From contig NZ_QRDY01000010.1 of NCBI RefSeq assembly GCF_003386205.1, positions 124,001-188,000 on the forward strand: DNA of 64,000 nucleotides. The letters are read 5' to 3'. A program made the translations under genes and the position numbers. Numbering within the stretch: position 1 is the first letter of the stretch; each line of letters opens with the position of its first letter. Of the stretch, positions 9,558 to 20,099 are shown in pieces. The notes below the pieces were generated by a model. That model was not told where the DNA came from. It worked only from the letters and a program-made list of their open reading frames with translations, and did not search any database. The stretch is from Cohnella lupini. GTDB taxonomy: Bacteria; Bacillota; Bacilli; Paenibacillales; Paenibacillaceae.

Positions 9558-10313
9558 TTAGATCAGATCGGAAACTTCATTTATCATTTTTTTATAGAAA
9601 ATGGACCCCAAGAAATAAGTCGCGATTGCTATTATTGCAATTAGGTAGATATGTTCTATCTTCGAATAGAGAATTATTGACTGAAAAGCCTTTATCATGT
9701 AAGCAATAGGATTATACTCTACAATCTTAATCATATACTTGGGCAAAATGTCCTCGAAGTAAACGATGGGAGTCAACCAGAATAATATGGGCAAAGTAAT
9801 TGATATAAATTGGCTTAGGTCCCGAAAGTGAACATTTAGAATCGATAATACTTTGCCGATTCCTAAACAAAATACCTGCATTAAAATGATCAATACCAAC
9901 ACGAATGCATAGCTTAAATGTAATGGATATCCGACAACGGCAAGAATTATTGCCAGAAGCATGTAATTGATAATTAATTCGATTATCGATGACAATGCAA
10001 GCGAATATAAAAGAATAGACTTGGGAAAGTAAATTTTCTTTACTATGTTGGAGTTCTCAATGAAAATGTTCTGAAATCGTATAATCGTGTTGCTAAATAC
10101 GGTCCATGCCAAAATTCCCGAGCTAAGGAAAACGCTATAATCGTAACTGTTAGTCATATTGGGAATTTTGGCGGACATTAGCTTGGAGAATACCGTAGTG
10201 TAAATAATGATATAACCAATCGGCAGTAGTAAATTCCACAACAGTCCTAATACCGAGCCGGCATATTTGTTGCGAAAATCCCTCTTAACCATATCCCACA
10301 TCATGTACAACAT
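9558..10313 (-). CDS. wzm: ABC-2 type polysaccharide export permease
   Basis: 251 residues with six hydrophobic segments and the short cytoplasmic N-terminal helix (VKRDFRNKYAGSVLG) that is diagnostic of Wzm/TagG-type permeases. Loops include NVHFRDLSQFISITLPILFW and YNPIAYMIKAFQ, both family hallmarks. It forms the membrane channel that, driven by the Wzt ATPase, flips an undecaprenyl-PP-linked glycan to the outer face. It is encoded just before the 219-aa helical protein and wzt. A TagG-like teichoic-acid permease would look similar, but the sugar genes around it favour a polysaccharide. Confidence 0.88.
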   Translation of the reverse strand: MLYMMWDMVKRDFRNKYAGSVLGLLWNLLLPIGYIIIYTTVFSKLMSAKIPNMTNSYDYSVFLSSGILAWTVFSNTIIRFQNIFIENSNIVKKIYFPKSILLYSLALSSIIELIINYMLLAIILAVVGYPLHLSYAFVLVLIILMQVFCLGIGKVLSILNVHFRDLSQFISITLPILFWLTPIVYFEDILPKYMIKIVEYNPIAYMIKAFQSIILYSKIEHIYLIAIIAIATYFLGSIFYKKMINEVSDLI

Positions 10314-10334
10314 AGCAATTTTAATTCTCCTCTA

Positions 10335-12410
<2,076 letters not shown>

Positions 12411-12421
<11 letters not shown>

Positions 12422-13715
12422 TCGCTCTACCTCCGGAGTGCTTTTGTATGTATCTCAACCTCTTTTCGATCATCTTTCCTATTGCACTTGGAGAAAAATC
12501 TCGTTTTATTGTTTGTTCACCATTTAACGCTATTTCTTTATAATATACTTTATCATTAACTAGTCTCACCATATATTGACTTGCATGATTCAAATCGGGA
12601 TCAGCCCAAGTTTGATATGCGTGGTAGGGTCCGTAATCGTTACCGACCTTAATTAAGTTATAATGCACTAAACAGGAATTCTGCATATTCATAAAATCCG
12701 TATTGGCTGACCAATTCGTACCGATTACCGGTTTGCTTAAGTACATAGCTTCCGCTAGTCCTAAACCGAACCCTTCGCTGCGATGTAACGAAATATAACT
12801 ATCCGTACATTGTATCAATGCGTTAGTGTCGTTCCTATTTAATATTTCCTTAATTAGATAGATATTGTTATAGCCTTCGACGATTTGGGTAATAGTTTTA
12901 ATATCTTCCCTATTTGAGTTGGCATTATTTACTTTTACAACTAAACCAACCGTGAGATCATTCGGATCAAACGCCGACTTAAACGCATCTATCGACGCAA
13001 TTGGATTTTTTCTTTGTTGAAAGCTGTTCATATCGTACATTGTTAAGAACAAGAAGCTTCTCTCGGGCAGGTTATAATATGAACGTTCTCTAGGAGTGTC
13101 GATCTTCACTTCTATGCTGTGCGGTATCCTAACAACGGGTACCGGACTTTTCATTGAGACAGAATTTGCGACAAAAGACGAAGGGACCCACACTTCGTTC
13201 ACGAACTTGAACCCTTCCAACCATTCCTCCGGAAAATCTTCAAGTTCCCAATGCCAAAACCCAATATTGTAGCGTTCTTCGAACAACTTATTACCGAATT
13301 GAGTATATGCTTCAAACATTTGCTCTGCATTTAAATGAAATATATTCACATTATACTCGGCTTCCTTCACTTCCTTATGCTTCCAAGTCGTATCAGACAT
13401 TCTAGCTGAATTTGTTCCATAATAATTAATAATATTAAACGGAATCATCGTCGTTGCTATACTTTTGGCGGCAATTCTGCAAGATTCTCCAATTCCCATC
13501 TCCGCACGGGAATAACCGATTAGATTAATTCCCGTTGGATTCACTTCCATGCCACCATCTGCTTTCACATTCAAGTTAGTTAAATCCTCATTGTATGCTT
13601 TATTTACAATTGAATGTTTTAGCTTTCGACGAGTGGATTGTGGAATTAATAAAACAATTACCCTCTTCATTGGCAATGCCATTTTATATATCATTTTATA
13701 TATCAAAGCTTTCAT
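12411..13715 (-). CDS. GT4-type glycosyltransferase
   Basis: 434 residues from an ATG with GGTGG upstream. The N-terminal ~45 residues are basic and hydrophobic (KMIYKMALPMKRVIVLLIP), which may bring the enzyme to the membrane. The core has GYSRAEMGIGESCRIAAKS, an acceptor-side pattern, NIGFWHWELEDFPEEW and VWVPSSFVA, then the donor-site SYISLHRSEGFGLGLAEAMYL with the E-x7-E pattern, and GKPVIGTNWSANTDFM-like residues. The WHWELEDFP motif is typical of GT4 enzymes in S-layer and O-antigen clusters. It is preceded by a 117-nt gap with a possible internal promoter and overlaps manC by 11 nt. Confidence 0.85.
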
Positions 13716-13766
13716 CTTCTTAACACCACCAACTGTTCAGAAAAAACATATTATAATATTCTTGTA

Positions 13767-13794
13767 ATTATAACACACCATTATCGTAAATTAA
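13767..13794 (-). promoter_or_regulatory. Possible internal promoter in the glycan cluster
   Basis: On the minus strand an extended -10 (TGTTATAAT, hexamer at 13772-13767) is preceded after 16 nt by TTAATT (13794-13789). It lies in the 117-nt gap upstream of the glycosyltransferase at 12411-13715 and could separate the exporter and GT genes from the two upstream genes. The -35 match is weak. Confidence 0.45.
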
Positions 13795-13832
13795 CCGAAT
13801 AGTAATATATACATATTAGCTTCATTCGAGTG

Positions 13833-16256
13833 TTACTTGCTAAGTAGCGTCTGGATTTCTCCTTCTTCATTTGGATCCGTGGCACTCAACTTCTGATGCA
13901 ATGCCTCATCGTCTTTTCCTTGCTGCAGAAGTGAGGCTAAATAATACCTCGCCACTATTCGATCTTCCTCTTTGCTAATATCATCCTTTATTCCAGTTTT
14001 CAGCAATTGTTCTACCTTTTCATAATCTTGTTCATCGTACCTTATTTTCCCGACAGCTAAGCGAACGGTATTACTTAAGACAATGGTTCTAAGCAATCCT
14101 ATAGTATCCGGCAGATCTTGAATTATCTTTTCTCTTCGGATCATTTCGTTATATAATTTATCGATACTCCCGGAAACAATATCCGCCTCTGAATTATTTT
14201 CCTTACGCAAATCCTCCCATTTTTTTAGCAGTGTTGCAGCAGCCTGGTCATAAAGCGCTTGTTCATATGGATATCTACGTACACCATCCAATAATATCTC
14301 TGTGGCATTCTTTTTCCCCAAACTCTCGGAAATCATATATCCCAGTTCGACGGATTGACGATAATTAGGTTCCTTATCGTTAAGTTGCTTCATATAATCT
14401 TGAGCAATTTGAAGATAGTTAGTATCCTGAGTCTGCTCATAGGCGCTGTAATTTAAAAATGAATATTGATATAGCAATGCTGGATGCCCAGGTGCTTTGT
14501 TCAAACCATTCTCCAGCGGCTCAACAATCTCATTGAAGGGTTGCTTATTAATAATCGCCTTTTGTGATTCTTCGAATTTATTCACAGCGTATAGCTGATT
14601 CCCGGACGATACGGCAACTACGATAACCAAAATAGATGTTAAAACAAAACCCGCCCATTTCAACTTTAGATGCGTCGCCTTGTTTAATTTAAGCACAATT
14701 CTTTGACGCTGTGTTCCGGCAAGAACTCCAAGACATAGAAATACGAGAACGGAATATAAGATATAACTCATTTCAAAATCAATCAAGGAATGAATTAACA
14801 CTGTAATGGGTACCATAAAGTAAAAAACCATCTTAATGCGTTCCGACTCGTTCGACTTGCGATAGAAATGAATAAAGCTGTAGAGGACGATACCTATCAC
14901 GCTTAGGTACACGATTAGACCTAGTATGCCTACTTCTACTAGCAATTGCGTAAGGTATCCGTGTGTTTGACCACTAATATAGGAATACGATTGGTACCGT
15001 TCGTACAGGGCATCCCAGCCCCCTGCTCCAGCACCTATTATCGGATTCTGTTTCGACATCCTTATCGCATCTCCGTACATCGTTAATCTTTCATATACCG
15101 AGTGTGTCTGCAAATTAATGTTTTCAACCCTTGATCTTATAACGCTTGGTAGTAACTGGGTCATAAAATCACTTGTTATTGCGACTATGCCAATCAATAC
15201 AATTACGAATAGTATGCACGGAACAATGATATTTGACCAAGAAATCGTTAATTTGTTTATTTTCTTTGTCAGATAGGGATCTACGTATTTTGTTATTACT
15301 ATTACTATGAAGGTCATTATTATAGAAACAACAGCTATCAGTACCCAGGATCCAATAGACGGCGAAGAGAAAACGGACTTCGTGTCGAAAGGCAGTTGTT
15401 GGGCGTTAGCCTCTTGAATCTTGTGGTAGACCTCTGTCCCTACGTTTTCTAAATGTGTATAGAGAACTAGGGACAAGCCCAAGGCCAGTATGGAATAGAG
15501 CAGCATTAAAACCTGCTGTTTTAATTTGAACAGCAATAGAATTAGAATAGCTACAATAGGTAAAACAATCAAAGCGCCACGTGACAGCGTAAGCAGGAAT
15601 GAAATACAAACAGGAACCAACATGATACCGTGAAGCATTCGTGCCCATTTATTAGTGGTTCGGATCAGCTCGATTAAGATCCCAATCCATAATGTTAATA
15701 ATAAAACTGCATATGAGTTTGCATACTGAAATATGGATGTTATTCTTACGCCGTTAATGAAGCTTAGTGAGTCAAGTAAATAGATGTTCCCCAATAAATT
15801 AAGAAATCCATAAATAACGATTATATAACCAAAAATCAAGTATACTTTGGGGAATAGATTAATCACTTTATCGTACTGGATCAAGAATGTACCTGCAACG
15901 AAGAAAATATAAATAACTAAACTAATAAGAACGCCTATATGGGAAAGAAAGGGAGACTCTGCATTAAAACTGCTCACTATGTATACCAAGCATATGACTG
16001 ATGCAATCGCTGCATAAATCATTCGTCGTTCGAATTGAAAGTTCTTCTGATAGAAGTGAGCCACTATCCATACCAGGACTATTAGTGATAGCATTACGCT
16101 ATACATAACCGGCTTCTCATAATAGATGATCAGACTACCTTTATGCACTCCAATCCCTTGAAAGATACCATTAGTTGTTATCGCCAATAATAGAAGGATT
16201 CCCATCCACGTCCACGCATACCAATCCATCCCGCTAATTCCTGTCTTTTTCTTCAA
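13833..16256 (-). CDS. O-antigen ligase/polymerase-like membrane protein with TPR-like tail
   Basis: About 807 residues. The TTG at 16256 has AAGGAG 8 nt upstream; the GTG at 16265 abuts that site and is unlikely. Residues up to ~560 hold about 12-14 TM segments with a large loop carrying the Wzy_C pattern: NPIIGAGAGGWDALYERY, then GQTHGYLTQLLVEVGILGL, where the histidine matches the conserved loop residue of ligases. Residues ~570-807 are soluble helical repeats (PGHPALLYQYSFLNYSAY, YPYEQALYDQAAATLL) like TPRs. Known members with this build include WsfB of P. alvei, which transfers glycan to S-layer protein. Here it stands second in the cluster, 15 nt after the initiating transferase. A polymerase or ComEC-unrelated pilin ligase role remains possible. 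Confidence 0.8.
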   Translation of the reverse strand: MKKKTGISGMDWYAWTWMGILLLLAITTNGIFQGIGVHKGSLIIYYEKPVMYSVMLSLIVLVWIVAHFYQKNFQFERRMIYAAIASVICLVYIVSSFNAESPFLSHIGVLISLVIYIFFVAGTFLIQYDKVINLFPKVYLIFGYIIVIYGFLNLLGNIYLLDSLSFINGVRITSIFQYANSYAVLLLTLWIGILIELIRTTNKWARMLHGIMLVPVCISFLLTLSRGALIVLPIVAILILLLFKLKQQVLMLLYSILALGLSLVLYTHLENVGTEVYHKIQEANAQQLPFDTKSVFSSPSIGSWVLIAVVSIIMTFIVIVITKYVDPYLTKKINKLTISWSNIIVPCILFVIVLIGIVAITSDFMTQLLPSVIRSRVENINLQTHSVYERLTMYGDAIRMSKQNPIIGAGAGGWDALYERYQSYSYISGQTHGYLTQLLVEVGILGLIVYLSVIGIVLYSFIHFYRKSNESERIKMVFYFMVPITVLIHSLIDFEMSYILYSVLVFLCLGVLAGTQRQRIVLKLNKATHLKLKWAGFVLTSILVIVVAVSSGNQLYAVNKFEESQKAIINKQPFNEIVEPLENGLNKAPGHPALLYQYSFLNYSAYEQTQDTNYLQIAQDYMKQLNDKEPNYRQSVELGYMISESLGKKNATEILLDGVRRYPYEQALYDQAAATLLKKWEDLRKENNSEADIVSGSIDKLYNEMIRREKIIQDLPDTIGLLRTIVLSNTVRLAVGKIRYDEQDYEKVEQLLKTGIKDDISKEEDRIVARYYLASLLQQGKDDEALHQKLSATDPNEEGEIQTLLSK

Positions 16257-16271
16257 GTTTGACACTCCTTA

Positions 16272-17795
16272 TTAGTATGCCCCGTCACCTTTAATCACTG
16301 CGGGTATTGTTTTTAACAATATTTTCATTTCTAATGAAACGCTCCAGCGCTCAATGTAATAAATATCAAGGTCTAACCACTGCTCGAAATTCAGATCGCT
16401 TCTTCCGCTTACTTGCCAAAGGCCTGTCATACCTGGCAAGACATCCATTCTTCTCCAGTGATAGTCCGTATAACTTTGAACTTCTTCAGGTAAAGGTGGT
16501 CTTGGACCAATAAGACTCATTTCCCCTTTCAGTACATTCCACAATTGCGGAAGCTCGTCTAAAGAATATTTTCTTAGAATCCGTCCAATAGGAGTCACTC
16601 TAGGATCATTACGCATTTTAAATACTGGCCCTGTTGCTTCATTGTCATTAATAAGCTCTGATTTATTAAACTCAGATCCTTCACGCATTGATCTGAACTT
16701 AATCATGTAAAATCGCAATCCATTTTTCCCGATACGCTGTTGCTTAAAGAATACATGGCCTCTCGAGCCTATTTTTATTGCAATTGCAATTACAATTAGG
16801 AGCGGCGACAAAAGCAACAATAGAAAACTGCTTCCACAGATATCTGCCACTCTTTTGAGAAGCACGTTCAACCCTCTTAGTGGAGTCTTGACTATTTGCA
16901 AACATGGATACTCCAGATCGTTACGAAATGCAAATACCGTAGCCATCCTATCAAACATTTCAGGAATGATTCTAATATCCACATCGTATTTATATATCGT
17001 GTGAATCATTGATTCGATCACGTGTTTTTCAGAAGGAATTGTAATATAAATCGTATCTACTCTTATTTTTTTAAGTATTTTTTCTAAATCTTCTGTTCTA
17101 CCGATAACTTCGTTTCCTACTTTATTGTCGTCCAGAAAACCTACTATGCAATTTTTATTCCCCTTGAATTCGCTAATTTTAGTCTGAACTTCCATACCGA
17201 CTCTCCCAGCGCCTACAATAAGAATATTGCTCCGAAGGGATCCACGGCGATATAACGAGCTCATGATCAATCGTTTTGCACCTAGCCATATCAAAGTTTC
17301 CGACAACATGGCAATAACGAATAACACCAATGTTACCCTTGAATATAGGAATGTCGTTTTTAATAGAAAAGTAATTCCAATGGTAATGAGGAATGAAAAG
17401 ACGATTGCGCGGAATTCAAACATATACTCTTCCAAAATTGATCGATCGGCTTTTCCTGAAAATAATTGATTCTGTATTAATGTAAATCCGTGTATCGCGA
17501 GTAGAATTACCAAAAAAACGACATACACATTAAAGACGGTTACTTCTTTTGACCATGCGATTGGATTATATCGAGTAACTTGATCATAGGTAGGGAGCAC
17601 TCTAACTGTCATCAATATATAGAAAGTAAAAATAAACCCTAAGTATTTTCCTACTAGGATTATTCTGTTTACCATCTGTTTGATTCTGTCCGCTTTTACT
17701 CTGTGTTCCGCAATCGTTCCCACATGATATGCCGATTCTTTGTATGTGGTTTGTTGCTTTAATGAGTCGCTATAATGCATACCAGTTTTCCCCAT
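16272..17795 (-). CDS. Polyprenyl-phosphate sugar-1-phosphate transferase (WbaP/WcaJ/WsaP type)
   Basis: 507 residues: four or five N-terminal TM helices, a CoA-binding-like Rossmann domain (ILIVGAGRVGMEVQTKI), a further hydrophobic hairpin, and the C-terminal bacterial sugar transferase domain with KFRSMREGSE, PVFKMRNDPRVTPIGR, LRKYSLDELPQLWNVLKGEM, SLIGPRPPLPEEV and PGMTGLWQVSGRS. It loads the first sugar-1-phosphate onto undecaprenyl phosphate, starting the glycan. It is the first gene of the cluster, as WsaP/WsfP are in S-layer glycan loci. The start is uncertain: ATG 17795 has no Shine-Dalgarno site and may be almost leaderless from the promoter seen, while ATG 17780 has only GGGG. Confidence 0.9.
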   Translation of the reverse strand: MGKTGMHYSDSLKQQTTYKESAYHVGTIAEHRVKADRIKQMVNRIILVGKYLGFIFTFYILMTVRVLPTYDQVTRYNPIAWSKEVTVFNVYVVFLVILLAIHGFTLIQNQLFSGKADRSILEEYMFEFRAIVFSFLITIGITFLLKTTFLYSRVTLVLFVIAMLSETLIWLGAKRLIMSSLYRRGSLRSNILIVGAGRVGMEVQTKISEFKGNKNCIVGFLDDNKVGNEVIGRTEDLEKILKKIRVDTIYITIPSEKHVIESMIHTIYKYDVDIRIIPEMFDRMATVFAFRNDLEYPCLQIVKTPLRGLNVLLKRVADICGSSFLLLLLSPLLIVIAIAIKIGSRGHVFFKQQRIGKNGLRFYMIKFRSMREGSEFNKSELINDNEATGPVFKMRNDPRVTPIGRILRKYSLDELPQLWNVLKGEMSLIGPRPPLPEEVQSYTDYHWRRMDVLPGMTGLWQVSGRSDLNFEQWLDLDIYYIERWSVSLEMKILLKTIPAVIKGDGAY

Positions 17796-17805
17796 TTTTA
17801 TACTG

Positions 17806-17835
17806 TCTATATGATATAGTTTAACATAATTTCAA
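17806..17835 (-). promoter_or_regulatory. Promoter of the glycan cluster
   Basis: Minus strand TTGAAA (17835-17830), 18 nt, TATAGA (17811-17806). The predicted start would fall only a few nucleotides upstream of the ATG at 17795, so the initiator may instead be ATG 17780 or another promoter may be used. Confidence 0.45.
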
Positions 17836-17878
17836 GCCTCACGTGTCTAATCCTGAATAATCTTATAACTTAATGTCG

Positions 17879-17916
17879 AAATGGGTTGAACAGAAATAAC
17901 TCTGTCCAACCCATTT
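17879..17916 (-). terminator. Hairpin terminator after the secreted 686-aa protein
   Basis: A 16-bp stem (17901-17916 with 17879-17894) and 6-nt loop directly after the stop codon. The single non-Watson-Crick position is a G-U pair only when read on the minus strand, which supports its use by that transcript. The U-tract is short. Confidence 0.7.
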
Positions 17917-17920
17917 GGCG

Positions 17921-19981
17921 TTATTTGATGTAAATTGTATATACCATTCTTGTTCCTAATAGTTTTTTATACCCCTCGTATTGATCATAGATGTTAATCT
18001 TAAATCCATCCGTTTCAAGCATCTTAGTGTTGGGATTATCAATATTCATTTCTGCTACCAACGTTTGCTTTTGCGTGCCTAAGATCAAATCCGAATCAAA
18101 TTTATATTCTTTCGAGTAGGTTGCATCTTTATCGACTAACTCCACTACAATACTATGCCCGTCGGGAACAACATCGTATTCATTTGATTTTGATAGGTCA
18201 TATTGAATGTTGAGCGTCGCATTCCTATCTAGATCCACCGTCATTGCATTAATGCTGAGTTTGTATGGGTAGACGCTAAGATTCTTCAAGTTCCCATCAT
18301 TATCAGGTTGGATTTCGGAAGGCAAGTCGAACTCCGATGCTGAAAGGTAAGTATTCTCGTCAATCAACTCGCCAAGCACCAATTTCATTGCATTGGTATT
18401 TGAATAAGACGGAATTTTTGTGGAAAGCGATATAAGAATCTTCCCGTTAGGATTGATTTTATCCTTAACTTCGGATATTTTCATCGGATAATAGCTCTCA
18501 TTTTGCCCTTTGAAATATGCGACAAGTTTACTTAAGTCCGCAGCTCTACCATCCTTATTTTCTACTTCCAGCAATACATTGTAAAGGTATGAATTAATAC
18601 CTTCATAGGTTTGAATGCTGTTGATTTTGTACCCTGAAGATTTGCCGTTAGTATTAAATACTGCACTATCATTAACGGCGACATTCGAGAAATTCGCAAA
18701 CGAAGTTTTTGGCACTTCGTAAGTCGTAATTTTTTCTTTGAATGCCTCTTCGCTACCCGTCTTTAACTGATTGCTCAGTTCTAATTTAATTGAATTATAT
18801 ACTGTATTATATGCTGCTTTCGTGTGTATGGCTAATTCAACGGAACCATTAGCCGGTATTCCCACACCTGAAGTAATTTGGGTTTTCTTCACTTTGTCCG
18901 CAGCAATCGCGACTCCATCTAAATAATAAACGCCAATAATATCAGGTATCGTTAGAACCTCGGATGATTTGTTTAGTACGGTAACTTTTGAAGTTATAAT
19001 ATTCTCGTCTTCGAGAGGCAATTGTTGTACCGAATCTAATCGAATCGCATACTTATTATTGTCCATTACAAAGCCCTTCTCGGTTCCTAGCGTCTCGGCT
19101 TTGTCCGTGGTTACCGTCGTAGCCAGTTTGACTTGCGATGCCAGTAAAGGAACCTCAAGTTTGGACTGTTCATCATTATACACGATCGCTACACTGCCTG
19201 TCGTCACTTTGACGCTTGTTGGAATTACGAGCTTAAGCTTTATGTTCACCTTTGCTTTAGGTTGAATTTTAACGTCTTCCGTTTTAACAGGATTAACCTC
19301 ATACACATATTTATCAGGAGTGATGAAATAATACTTATACTTGGGAATTGTTACCGTTCTATATCCTAAATTCGTATATTCAACATCGAATTCCGTACGC
19401 TTCTCGTCTTCTAGCTGGTAGGATTGAAAATTCTTATAACCAACCCATAACTTCGTTCCTTCGATGAATATATTTTTTGCGTTATTTAACGGCGTATATG
19501 TAGCCGGCATCTTAATAGTACCTAAAACACGTGTATAATTCGCTACGCTAAAATCCCATTTAATTAGTTGAATAAGTACATCCGTGTATTTAGTCGTCCT
19601 ATTTACTGTACCCACATACGTATACTCTGCAGAAGTCTTAGGGGATATCTCGCTTTTATTTGCGTTATTGGTTGCTAGCTTAACTGGGATAGTGGCTCCG
19701 TTGGAAAGCTTCACCTTCGTCCAATAATCGTAGAACATGATCGGTTTATTTTCGTTATTCACGATCTGAATCGTGAATGCTAACGTTTGTTTATCATCGC
19801 TCGGAATCAATTGAACGTTCTTGACGACGATAGAGCTTTTCGTTCCAATCTTCACCTGACCAATCGTAGGTTTGTTAACCGGCGCGGCCTCAACTTTGTT
19901 TCCTATTGAGATGATGCTAGTTAACATGAAGACCAGCGTTAAACATATAAACAGCAGCTTACTCTTTCGTAGTAACAACAT
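17921..19981 (-). CDS. Secreted beta-rich protein of unknown function
   Basis: 686 residues from the ATG at 19981, with AAGGAGG 8 nt upstream. A longer reading frame would run through the terminator of the S-layer gene and is rejected. A Sec signal peptide is clear: RKSK, a hydrophobic core (LLFICLTLVFMLTS), cleavage near VEAA. The rest looks like repeated Ig-like or beta-sandwich modules (LAFTIQIVNNENKPIMFYD, YLYNVLLEVENKDGRA, SKVTVLNKSSEVLTIPD) that read like domains describing conserved N-x-N/K turns. I see no SLH domain, LPXTG motif, lipobox or catalytic motif, so it may bind another surface component. It lies between the S-layer gene and the glycan cluster. Function not recognised. Confidence 0.75.
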   Translation of the reverse strand: MLLLRKSKLLFICLTLVFMLTSIISIGNKVEAAPVNKPTIGQVKIGTKSSIVVKNVQLIPSDDKQTLAFTIQIVNNENKPIMFYDYWTKVKLSNGATIPVKLATNNANKSEISPKTSAEYTYVGTVNRTTKYTDVLIQLIKWDFSVANYTRVLGTIKMPATYTPLNNAKNIFIEGTKLWVGYKNFQSYQLEDEKRTEFDVEYTNLGYRTVTIPKYKYYFITPDKYVYEVNPVKTEDVKIQPKAKVNIKLKLVIPTSVKVTTGSVAIVYNDEQSKLEVPLLASQVKLATTVTTDKAETLGTEKGFVMDNNKYAIRLDSVQQLPLEDENIITSKVTVLNKSSEVLTIPDIIGVYYLDGVAIAADKVKKTQITSGVGIPANGSVELAIHTKAAYNTVYNSIKLELSNQLKTGSEEAFKEKITTYEVPKTSFANFSNVAVNDSAVFNTNGKSSGYKINSIQTYEGINSYLYNVLLEVENKDGRAADLSKLVAYFKGQNESYYPMKISEVKDKINPNGKILISLSTKIPSYSNTNAMKLVLGELIDENTYLSASEFDLPSEIQPDNDGNLKNLSVYPYKLSINAMTVDLDRNATLNIQYDLSKSNEYDVVPDGHSIVVELVDKDATYSKEYKFDSDLILGTQKQTLVAEMNIDNPNTKMLETDGFKINIYDQYEGYKKLLGTRMVYTIYIK

Positions 19982-20050
19982 GCCTTTACCTCCTTGAAGA
20001 TCTATAACATATATAACGCTTTTTAGAGGATAAAAGTTTCTATAAAAACA

Positions 20051-20079
20051 AAAGAAGCCGAACAAAGTTCGGCTTCTTT
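20051..20079 (-). terminator. Strong terminator of the S-layer gene
   Basis: Perfect 13-bp stem (20067-20079 with 20051-20063), 3-nt loop, and a T-rich tail on the minus strand (TTTTGTTTTTA). It begins 20 nt after the S-layer stop codon, as expected for a highly expressed gene. Confidence 0.92.
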
Positions 20080-20099
20080 CGATTAATGCCTGATAATTA

